From: RGIG8709 sp045575975
GTDB taxonomy: Bacteria; Bacillota; Clostridia; Monoglobales; Monoglobaceae
Assembly (NCBI GenBank): GCA_045575975.1
Contig: JAZNFO010000037.1
Span: 1 to 28,079, forward strand
DNA: 28,079 nt
Direction: 5' to 3'
Shown here: in pieces, positions 7,270 through 13,948 of the stretch
How positions within the stretch are numbered: the stretch's first letter is position 1
Layout: each line of letters opens with the position of its first letter
Program-made: the position numbers and the translations under genes
Notes under the pieces: model-generated
Databases searched by the model: none
Seen by the model: only the letters and a program-made list of their open reading frames with translations
Told to the model about the DNA's origin: nothing

Positions 7270-8487
7270 ATGAAATTCGGTCTTCTGGGGAAAACGCTGA
7301 AACACAGTTATTCCAAAATAATTCACGAGAAGTTTGGAGAATATTCATATGACCTTTTGAGTTTAGAGGAAGAAGCTATTCCCTCTATGCTTGAAAATCC
7401 CGAATATTCAGGCTTTAATATAACAATTCCATATAAAAAGACCATTATTCCCTTTTGCCACAAGATATCAAAAGAAGCGGAAAAAATCGGCAGTGTTAAC
7501 ACCGTTATAAAAAAAGACGGAAAGCTTTTAGGTTTTAACACTGATTATGCCGGTTTTCTGGCTATGGCAAAGAGGGCATGCATTGATTTTGCCGGTAAAA
7601 AAGTTGCTATTTTAGGAAGCGGCGGAACCTACAGCACAGCATTTGCTGTTGCTTCGGATGAAGGAGCAAGAGAAATCATCAGTGTTTCAAGAGGTGGAAA
7701 ATTTAATTATGAAAATATTTCTCTTTGGAATGATGCGGAAATAATAATTAACACAACTCCCGTGGGAATGTTTCCAAATAACGGGGACTCCATAATAAAC
7801 ATTAACGATTTTAAAAATCTTGAGGGAGTTATGGATGTTATATACAACCCCTTAAAAACAAGACTCATTTATGAAACAGAAAAAAAAGGGATAAAAGCCA
7901 CTGGAGGACTTTATATGCTTGTGTTCCAGGCGAAAGAAGCCTTTGGAATTTTTACAGGAAAAATTTTTTCTGATGAAAAAACGGAAGAAATTTTTCAGAG
8001 TCTTACAAAAGATACAGAAAACATTGTTCTTATCGGTATGCCGGGATGCGGAAAATCCACCGCTGGCAAATTTTTATCCGAATATACAGGAAAAGAACTT
8101 TTGGATACAGATGCCCTTATTGAGGAAAAATTCAATATGAAACCTGCTGAAATTCTTAAAAAATACGGAGAAGACCATTTCAGGAATATAGAGTCTGAAT
8201 GTATAAGGGATGCAGGAAAATTAACAGGAAAAATTATATCCTGCGGCGGCGGCATAGTGAAAAGAGAAGAGAATTTTTATCATCTTAAGCAAAACGGGAA
8301 GATTCTCTTCATAAAAAGAGACCTCAAAAGCCTTGCAACAGACGGTAGACCACTTTCATCAAGTTTTGATGCTCTCCTTAAAATGGAGAAAGAAAGAATC
8401 CCCCTGTATGAGGCACTCAAAGATATAACAATTGAAAATAATGATGATTTATCTTCTTTCAAAGAAAAATTAATAGCCGGGCTTTAA
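7270..8487 (+). CDS. aroE-aroK: Shikimate dehydrogenase - shikimate kinase fusion
   Basis: One 405-residue polypeptide carrying two pathway steps: reduction of 3-dehydroshikimate (NADPH) and phosphorylation of shikimate. Residues 1-240 are AroE-like: KHSYSK (11-16; the usual HSxSP motif ends in K here), NITIPYKKT with the catalytic Lys56, GSVNTV, NTDYAGF with Asp92, and a dinucleotide loop LGSGGT. Residues 250-405 are AroK-like: Walker A GMPGCGKST (256-264), DTDALIEE, CGGGIV, and the GRPLSS lid region. The length equals the sum of a short AroE and a kinase. The start follows AAAGGAG. The fusion catalyses adjacent steps, so channeling is possible but not shown. Last gene of the operon; its stop lies in a terminator loop shared with the convergent gene. 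Confidence 0.95.
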   Translation: MKFGLLGKTLKHSYSKIIHEKFGEYSYDLLSLEEEAIPSMLENPEYSGFNITIPYKKTIIPFCHKISKEAEKIGSVNTVIKKDGKLLGFNTDYAGFLAMAKRACIDFAGKKVAILGSGGTYSTAFAVASDEGAREIISVSRGGKFNYENISLWNDAEIIINTTPVGMFPNNGDSIININDFKNLEGVMDVIYNPLKTRLIYETEKKGIKATGGLYMLVFQAKEAFGIFTGKIFSDEKTEEIFQSLTKDTENIVLIGMPGCGKSTAGKFLSEYTGKELLDTDALIEEKFNMKPAEILKKYGEDHFRNIESECIRDAGKLTGKIISCGGGIVKREENFYHLKQNGKILFIKRDLKSLATDGRPLSSSFDALLKMEKERIPLYEALKDITIENNDDLSSFKEKLIAGL

Positions 8488-8500
8488 AACCCGGCTATTA
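8471..8500. terminator. Shared convergent terminator containing both stop codons
   Basis: TAATAGCCGGG (8471-8481) pairs perfectly with CCCGGCTATTA (8490-8500) around an 8-base loop. The aroE-aroK stop (8485-8487) and the - strand Etf stop (8484-8486) overlap inside the loop. On the - strand the stem is followed by a T-rich tail (ATTTTTCTTT). On the + strand the tail is weak, so it should work best for the Etf transcript. Confidence 0.8.
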
Positions 8501-9836
8501 TTCCATAATCTGCATATTCAAATATTCTTGCATCTTTATCTGGATTTATTGCGATAACTGTGTCTGCACCCTCTATTGCACAGGTGTGATGCACTGCTCC
8601 TGAAATCCCCACTGCTATATATATCTTCGGACTTACGGTTTTTCCCGTGAGCCCCACCTGAAATTCATATGGAAGTCTTCCTGCATCAACAATTCCTCTT
8701 GATGCTCCAAGCTCCGCTCCGATTTCCTCTGCAAAAGCCTTTACCTTTTCCAAATCATCCATAACACCTTTTCCCGCAGAAACAATTATATCAGAGCTTT
8801 CAGCCTTTGTTCTCACTGTTGCCATTTGTGGCAGAGTGAGGCTTTTTATTTTTGCATAAACATTTCCGCCCCGTGCTGGTCTGTACATTATAAGGCTTTC
8901 CCCTTCCGCCTCAAGCTGAGTGCAGTCGGCACAGAGACCTGTATCAAGGAGAGCCGCAACTATAGGTGCATTCTTTCTGCCCCACAAATCTGCATTCCAT
9001 AATATAACAGAAGGCTTTTCTTCTTTTGCCCTTTCCGCAATCTTCCTGGGGTCATCCTTTTCTATCAGGATTACCTCTTCTGCAATTTCCTTTGCTTTTT
9101 CAAGCACCTCTTCCCCCACTGCCCATACTGATTTGAACTTTTCATTACTTTGGAGTTTGCTTTCTTTTTCAAAGCTTTTTTTCCTCAGCTCTTCAATAAG
9201 AGGAAGAAGCTCATCCCTGTTAATAAACTTACACTTTCTTCTGCCCCTTTGATTTTCAAAGGTTTTAAGAACTCTTGTGGGAGATCCTGAAAGACCGCAT
9301 TTTTCCTTGTCACAGTTTATCATTGAGTTATCAATAATCTCAATTTCCCCCGGTTTTGAAAATATACTTGGAAATCTTAAAACATATCCTCTTTCAACAG
9401 TTACAAGAGCAGGAAGCTTAACACTTTCAACCGAAAGTCTGGTTTTTACTTCAATAATATTATCCTTTATTTCGAGGCTCATCCCATTTGTTATAACGGG
9501 GATACCGAGTTTTGCGGCAAGCATAGGTCCAACCTGAGCTGTATCCCCGTCCACGCTTTGTCTTCCGCACAAAATAAGGTCATAATCCATTTCCTGTATG
9601 GCGGTTGAGAGAATATAAGCTGTTGCAAGGGTATCAGAGCCTGCAAAAGTCATATCGCTTATAAGCTTAACCTTTGCCCCAATCCTTGTGAGGGGCAATA
9701 GGGCATCCTTTGTTTTTTCCGCTCCCATGGAAACCACAGTCACATCATCACTAAGACTCAGGGCACATTCTAATGCTGATTCATCAAAGGGATTTATCTC
9801 TCCGTTTATTACCTTTACACAAACTAAAATTCTCAT
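8484..9836 (-). CDS. Fused electron-transfer flavoprotein, EtfB-EtfA in one chain
   Basis: A 450-residue protein with EtfB in the N-terminal half (about 1-235; GRQSVDGDTAQVGP at 91-104 is the EtfB nucleotide-binding signature) and EtfA in the C-terminal half (DTGLCADCTQLE, YRPARGGNVYAKI, QMATVRT, then the FAD domain SPKIYIAVGISGAVHH from 402 and AINPDKDARIFEYADYGI). ETFs carry electrons between dehydrogenases and other redox partners; in anaerobes some perform flavin-based bifurcation. Two separate subunits usually total about 570-600 residues, so this fusion is compact. The usual SGAxQH is SGAVHH. Its ATG lies 2 bases after the stop of the upstream sugar kinase, so both are translated from one transcript. 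No acyl-CoA dehydrogenase or ferredoxin partner is in view; the electron donor is unknown. Confidence 0.9.
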   Translation of the reverse strand: MRILVCVKVINGEINPFDESALECALSLSDDVTVVSMGAEKTKDALLPLTRIGAKVKLISDMTFAGSDTLATAYILSTAIQEMDYDLILCGRQSVDGDTAQVGPMLAAKLGIPVITNGMSLEIKDNIIEVKTRLSVESVKLPALVTVERGYVLRFPSIFSKPGEIEIIDNSMINCDKEKCGLSGSPTRVLKTFENQRGRRKCKFINRDELLPLIEELRKKSFEKESKLQSNEKFKSVWAVGEEVLEKAKEIAEEVILIEKDDPRKIAERAKEEKPSVILWNADLWGRKNAPIVAALLDTGLCADCTQLEAEGESLIMYRPARGGNVYAKIKSLTLPQMATVRTKAESSDIIVSAGKGVMDDLEKVKAFAEEIGAELGASRGIVDAGRLPYEFQVGLTGKTVSPKIYIAVGISGAVHHTCAIEGADTVIAINPDKDARIFEYADYGIIAGF

Positions 9837-9838
9837 TT

Positions 9839-11308
9839 TTAATCTCCGTTGTAAATAGGCTCAAGTGCCTTTTGAACAGCCTTATATTTTTCGAATAGTT
9901 TAGCATATTTCATTGTTTTTTCGCTATCCGGCAAGGTCTCGGAAACAACCTCGTTGCATATTGAAACTGCCTTTTGAGGACTTTCAAATATTCCTGATGC
10001 AACTCCTGCAAGCATTGCACTTCCAAATGAAGAATCTGCATATTTCATTTCCACAAGTTTAAGACCCAATGCATCCGACACCATTTGACGCCATAAAGGA
10101 CTCTTTCCTCCTCCGCCAATAATTGCGGCACAGTCATCATGCTCTATGTTCATATCATCAAGAGTTTTCTTACAATCAAGCATACTCATAGCAACGCCTT
10201 CTAAAACCGCTCTTGCAAAATGACCTTTTGTGTGGGATGCACGAATTCCAACAAAATCCCCGCACAGCTTTGGATTTGCATAGGGAGTCAGTTCTCCGTT
10301 TAAATATGGATGGAAAACAAGTCCGTCTGAGCCTATTTCAATATTTTCAGCCAAACTATCAAGCTCTCTGTAATCTCCGTCAAAGGTATCCCTGAACCAT
10401 CTGTACGATGCCGCGCATGACTTTGTTGCAGTTCCCGGGTAGAAAAGTCCGTCTATTATATGAGAATAGTTTATAAGATTTATATCAGGATATGGTTTAT
10501 CTGTTATAACACAAATTCTGCCTGCAGTTGCAAGTTTTAAAGTCATTTGTCCTTTTCCGGTTGCCCCTGATGCAAAAACCTCCATAACTGTGTCGGTTGT
10601 TCCGCAAAGAACAGGCGTTCCCTCTGAAAGACCTGTAAGTGCTGCAGCCTCTTTTGTTATATTACCTACAATATCTGTTGGCTTCACGATTTTAGGCATC
10701 ATTGATGTTTCAATTCCCAGAACCCCGCAAAGTTCCTCGCTCCACTCCATTTTGTTTATATCAAACATCATAGAGCCTTCCGCTTCAATATAATCGGTTA
10801 CATAATCTCCTGTGAGACAATGTCTGACATAGTCCTTTGCAAAAAGGATTTTCTTCACCTTTTTCCATGTTTCAGGCTCGTTGTTCTTTATCCACATAAG
10901 TTCTGGCAAAGACCATATTGTATCCGCCTTGTGAAGCACCTGTTTTTCAATTATCTCTGAATAATTTTCCTTTAAAAACTTAACTTCTTCTGTGCTTCTT
11001 GTATCTGTCCAGTATATACTTGGTCTTATAACATTGAAATCATCATCTAAAATAACCGCTGTATGAGTTGCGGCATCTAAAGATACCGCAGCAATATCCT
11101 CAGGGTTCGCTCCACTTTTTTCAAGAACACCTTTAATATTCTTAACAGTTGCATCAACCCAGTCAGAAGGGTTCTGCTCCGCATACCCAGGCCTTGGATA
11201 ATCTGTTGGATATTCCGCCATACTTGTTGCACAAATTCTGCCATCCTCGCAAAGAAGAGTTGCCTTTGATGCCCCTCCACCAAAATCTATACCTAATAAA
11301 TATTTCAT
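9839..11308 (-). CDS. xylB: FGGY-family sugar kinase, xylulokinase-like
   Basis: A 489-residue kinase with the FGGY-family layout: N-terminal GIDFGGGASKATL phosphate loop, YWTDTRS (substrate-region W-x-D-x-R at 100-104), CGTTDTVMEV with the likely catalytic Asp239, and a C-terminal GGGGKSPLWRQMVSDALG ATPase motif. Overall it most resembles xylulokinase (D-xylulose to xylulose-5-phosphate), but FGGY substrate specificity is hard to read and no xylose isomerase is nearby, so other ketoses or polyols are possible. Ribosome site AGAGGG precedes the ATG. It is the first gene of a two-gene unit with the fused Etf, an unusual partnership, and is divergent from an RpiR regulator with a palindrome just downstream of its own promoter. 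Confidence 0.85.
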   Translation of the reverse strand: MKYLLGIDFGGGASKATLLCEDGRICATSMAEYPTDYPRPGYAEQNPSDWVDATVKNIKGVLEKSGANPEDIAAVSLDAATHTAVILDDDFNVIRPSIYWTDTRSTEEVKFLKENYSEIIEKQVLHKADTIWSLPELMWIKNNEPETWKKVKKILFAKDYVRHCLTGDYVTDYIEAEGSMMFDINKMEWSEELCGVLGIETSMMPKIVKPTDIVGNITKEAAALTGLSEGTPVLCGTTDTVMEVFASGATGKGQMTLKLATAGRICVITDKPYPDINLINYSHIIDGLFYPGTATKSCAASYRWFRDTFDGDYRELDSLAENIEIGSDGLVFHPYLNGELTPYANPKLCGDFVGIRASHTKGHFARAVLEGVAMSMLDCKKTLDDMNIEHDDCAAIIGGGGKSPLWRQMVSDALGLKLVEMKYADSSFGSAMLAGVASGIFESPQKAVSICNEVVSETLPDSEKTMKYAKLFEKYKAVQKALEPIYNGD

Positions 11309-11329
11309 ATCTATCCCTCTTTACATATA

Positions 11330-11354
11330 AATTATGAAAAAAATTTTCATAATT
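11330..11354. promoter_or_regulatory. Palindromic operator candidate for the RpiR-family regulator
   Basis: AATTATGAAAA (11330-11340) and TTTTCATAATT (11344-11354) form a perfect 11-bp-arm inverted repeat with a 3-base centre. The core TGAAA-n-TTTCA resembles operators reported for RpiR-family regulators. It sits about 20 bases downstream of the -10 box of the kinase promoter, a position suited to repression. A second inverted repeat, CTATCA (11377-11382) and TGATAG (11388-11393), overlaps the -10 and spacer of the same promoter. Confidence 0.7.
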
Positions 11355-11373
11355 CCTTGTTTTTATTACCAAC

Positions 11374-11402
11374 ATTCTATCATATTCTGATAGTTTTTTC
11401 AA
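11374..11402 (-). promoter_or_regulatory. Promoter of the kinase-Etf operon
   Basis: Read on the - strand: TTGAAA (11402-11397), a 17-base spacer, TAGAAT (11379-11374). The start point would be near 11367, giving a 5' leader of about 60 bases that contains the large palindrome. Confidence 0.75.
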
Positions 11403-11419
11403 TAGTTTTTTTAGCCAAT

Positions 11420-11448
11420 TTGACATTTAATTCTTTTTATAGTATAAT
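11420..11448 (+). promoter_or_regulatory. Promoter of the RpiR-family regulator gene
   Basis: TTGACA (11420-11425) and TATAAT (11443-11448), both perfect, with a 17-base spacer. The two divergent -35 boxes are only 17 bases apart, so a bound regulator could affect both directions. Confidence 0.85.
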
Positions 11449-11478
11449 AAATGCATTAAAAATCCTGAGGGGTGCATT

Positions 11479-12315
11479 ATGGACAAAACCTTACTTAATA
11501 TAAAATTAATATATGACAAAATCGGTAAAGCAGAGAAAAAAATTGCTGATTGGTTGTTTGAAAATCCAAACGGTATTCTTCCTCTTTCCATTGTGGACTT
11601 GGCAGAAAAATGCGGATGCAGTGAGGCAACCATTGTCCGTTTTGCAAAGCGTCTTGGTTTTGGAGGTTATCAGGAAATGAAAATTTCCCTTGCTCAGGAA
11701 AACCATTCATCTTCCATAAGCACAACTATCACAGGCGAAGATTCACCAAAGGAAATTTTCGACAAGGTTCTTAATGATATTTACTGTACTCTTGAAAAAA
11801 CAAAGGCTATTCTTGATAACAACACTTTGGAGAAAGCTTGTCAGAAAATCTTAAATGCAGACAGAATTATTATATTCGGACTTGGAAACTCTGCATCTGT
11901 CGCTCTTGATGCAAGCCACAAGCTTCTTCGAATCGGATTTAATGCTTATTCATACTCTGATAACCATATGCAGGTTATTGCCGCATCTCATCTCACTAAA
12001 AATGATGTTGCTATTGCAATTTCCCATTCTGGCTCATCAAAAGACATTGTGGATGCCCTGAAAATTGCAAAAGAGGTTGGTGCATCAACAATTTCCATAA
12101 CAAACAACGGAAAATCACCTATTCAAAAATACAGCGATATTGTTCTGCACACAGCTTCGGACGAAACAAATTACAACATTCTTGCTCTTAATTCAAGAAT
12201 TGCTCAGCTTTCAATAGTGAATGCAATTTATTTCTATCTGGTTTATCATAAGTCGGACACTGCTCTTAAATTAATAAAAGAAACCGAACGCTCGCTTTTA
12301 AGCAAAAAATTCTAA
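11479..12315 (+). CDS. MurR/RpiR-family transcriptional regulator (HTH + SIS domain)
   Basis: A 278-residue regulator with an N-terminal RpiR-type helix-turn-helix (about 1-77; KAEKKIADWLFENP, CGCSEATIVRFAKRLGFGGYQEMK) and a C-terminal SIS domain (about 110-245; GLGNSASVALDASHKLLRIG, ISHSGSSKDIVDALKIAK) that in this family binds phosphosugars. GAGGGG lies 6 bases before the ATG. It is divergent from the FGGY kinase and next to a broken glucosamine-6-phosphate deaminase, so its original inducer may have been an amino-sugar phosphate or the product of the kinase. The perfect palindrome at 11330-11354 is the probable binding site. Confidence 0.93.
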   Translation: MDKTLLNIKLIYDKIGKAEKKIADWLFENPNGILPLSIVDLAEKCGCSEATIVRFAKRLGFGGYQEMKISLAQENHSSSISTTITGEDSPKEIFDKVLNDIYCTLEKTKAILDNNTLEKACQKILNADRIIIFGLGNSASVALDASHKLLRIGFNAYSYSDNHMQVIAASHLTKNDVAIAISHSGSSKDIVDALKIAKEVGASTISITNNGKSPIQKYSDIVLHTASDETNYNILALNSRIAQLSIVNAIYFYLVYHKSDTALKLIKETERSLLSKKF

Positions 12316-12406
12316 ACTTTCCATACGATGTTCCCTTTTTTAAAATTTATTATCTGCCACAAGAGTTATCGGAGAAATAGTTGTTGTTCCGTGGCTGAAA
12401 TGAAAG

Positions 12407-12862
12407 TTACAAGCTTTGATTACCACTCCCGCTATCCTTATCACAATACATAACTGCATTATTGTGATTTCTCATAATACCTGCAGGACATTTTTCTTCA
12501 ATTTCACCCATAACCGTGCTTTTAACAGGCTATTTTTTTGATACTGCAGAAGCTGTGCAAACTATATATTTTGCTTTTGTCTGTGTTGGAATTATAAGTG
12601 TGAGTGCATATCCAAGAACTTCCTCAAGTGACTTAAAGCATCCGTCATTAACCAGCTGCTGACGCCATAAAAGGTCAAGGCTAACCGCCTTAACAATTTT
12701 TTATCATTGAAAAATGTCACAGGAGAGTCATTGAATGCAATATGTGCATTCTCACCTATGCCAAGCATAATCATATCTGTTGGATACTTTTCCAGGAGAC
12801 TTGTATATCTTTCGCATTCCTTTTCCATATCATCCCCCGGTCTTGCCGAGGTATATACAGGA
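12407..12862 (-). pseudogene. nagB: Glucosamine-6-phosphate deaminase remnant, truncated and frameshifted
   Basis: Three - strand pieces read as the C-terminal half of a NagB/GlmD-type deaminase. Piece 1 (about 12840-12700) has EKECERYTSLL, then IMLGIGENAHIAFND, which is the family active-site block. One base is missing in the A-run at about 12695-12700; after it the reading continues in another frame as VKAVSLDLLWRQQLVNDGCF and SLEEVLGYALTLIIPT. A TAG stop (12532-12530) then interrupts it, after which EKCPAGIMRNHNNAVMYCDKDSG resembles the usual C terminus. The N-terminal ~100 residues are not found. The 140 bases between here and 13009 show no gene. The segment 12316-12406 holds a further short reading (HFSHGTTTISPITLVADNKF on the - strand) that I could not identify. 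The gene is almost certainly inactive. Confidence 0.85.
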
Positions 12863-13008
12863 AAAACAACAGGGGGTGAATGAATGTAAGTCTTTTTTTA
12901 TATCTTTCACTTAAAATCAACTTCTTATCTATAATCTGAATTTATTTTAGCATTACAATATATTGTTTTCAACCCAATAATCCTTACAAAATCTCAAAAA
13001 TTCCGTAC

Positions 13009-13033
13009 AAAAAAGAGATGTTTTTAACATCCC
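13009..13033 (-). terminator. Terminator after hisK
   Basis: On the - strand GGGATGT (13033-13027) pairs with ACATCTC (13021-13015), one G-U pair, followed by six T. It ends 16 bases after the hisK stop codon. Confidence 0.8.
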
Positions 13034-13048
13034 TTAAAAGTTACATCT

Positions 13049-13825
13049 TTATTTCTTAATTAAAACAAGCTCCGGCTTACCGATATAATTGAGATTATAT
13101 TTTTCAACCATTCCCCTTGCCACTAAAAGTGATTTGCCGTCATAAGCATCCTCTGCCGTATGAGCATCAAACCCAAATGTAACGGGGGATTTTTCTTCCC
13201 CTGCTACCTGCCAGAAAAGTTCATTCGGATAGTTTCTTTTCCCTCTTATCCCAAGAAAATTAATTTCTAACGGAACATTAAATTCTCTTGATATGATGCA
13301 GATTTTCCGCATTTCTTCTTTATATATTTCTTCATCACCAATAAAATTTACAATATCCGGATGAGCAACATAGGTGAAAACTTTTTTCTTCATTGCTTCA
13401 ACTACAGATTTTACATATACTCTCAAGTCTTCGGGATTATCTGTTTCATCAACAGAATGTCTTGCTCCATGGATTTCAGGCTCTGTAAAATGCTGTCCCA
13501 GAATAAGATATTCTGCCCCATATTCAATGGCAGATTTAAGCATATTATCAAAATAATCCTCATAATATTCTGTTTCAAATCCAGCGCTAAGCTCTATTTT
13601 GCTTCTATATTTTTTCCTTAGCCCCTTAATTTCGTCACAATAAAACTGACCTTTATTCACGGGAACTCTATAATAACTTTCTTTTCCGTCTGGACGGATA
13701 TATGGAATATGGTCAGAAAAACCCATATATTCTATACCATTTTGAATAGCTCTTTCTATATATTCTTCAACTGTTCCGGAGGCATGGGTACACAAAACCG
13801 TGTGAGTGTGATAATTATAATTCAT
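13049..13825 (-). CDS. hisK: PHP-domain phosphatase, histidinol-phosphatase (HisK/HisJ) type
   Basis: A 258-residue PHP protein. Metal-ligand motifs seen: NYHTHTVLCTHASG (HxH near the N terminus), GFSDHIPY, a GAEYLILGQHF segment, and HPDIV plus FGFDAHTAED near the C terminus. This layout matches the HisK-type histidinol-phosphate phosphatase of Bacillota, which makes histidinol in histidine synthesis. It stands alone here with its own promoter and terminator and with no his genes near, so a different phosphoester substrate is possible. The start is supported by a strong AAGGAGG site. Confidence 0.85.
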   Translation of the reverse strand: MNYNYHTHTVLCTHASGTVEEYIERAIQNGIEYMGFSDHIPYIRPDGKESYYRVPVNKGQFYCDEIKGLRKKYRSKIELSAGFETEYYEDYFDNMLKSAIEYGAEYLILGQHFTEPEIHGARHSVDETDNPEDLRVYVKSVVEAMKKKVFTYVAHPDIVNFIGDEEIYKEEMRKICIISREFNVPLEINFLGIRGKRNYPNELFWQVAGEEKSPVTFGFDAHTAEDAYDGKSLLVARGMVEKYNLNYIGKPELVLIKK

Positions 13826-13857
13826 ATTATTCCTCCTTGTTTTTCATTTTTGAAATC

Positions 13858-13886
13858 ATTATAGCACAAATAAATTTCGTTTTCAA
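13858..13886 (-). promoter_or_regulatory. Promoter of hisK
   Basis: On the - strand: TTGAAA (13886-13881), 17-base spacer, perfect TATAAT (13863-13858) preceded by TGC. It lies between the scaffold-operon terminator and hisK, so hisK is transcribed independently. Confidence 0.85.
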
Positions 13887-13897
13887 CCTATATTTAC

Positions 13898-13926
13898 AAA
13901 AAAAGAAGAGCACCTTCGTGCTCTTC
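13898..13926 (-). terminator. Terminator of the cohesin/dockerin/SLH operon
   Basis: On the - strand GAAGAGCAC (13926-13918) pairs perfectly with GTGCTCTTC (13913-13905) around a GAAG loop, followed by seven T (13904-13898). It ends the transcript 23 bases after the SLH-protein stop. Confidence 0.95.
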
Positions 13927-13948
13927 TTTAACAGATATACTGTTTTAA

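Noticed and set aside
9839..11308. Firm assignment of the kinase to xylose catabolism.
   Set aside because: No xylose isomerase, transporter or XylR nearby; FGGY specificity cannot be read safely from sequence.
12592..12828. A 78-residue - strand ORF that could pass as a small gene.
   Set aside because: It is only the readable middle of a frameshifted deaminase; its second half is out of frame with the family.
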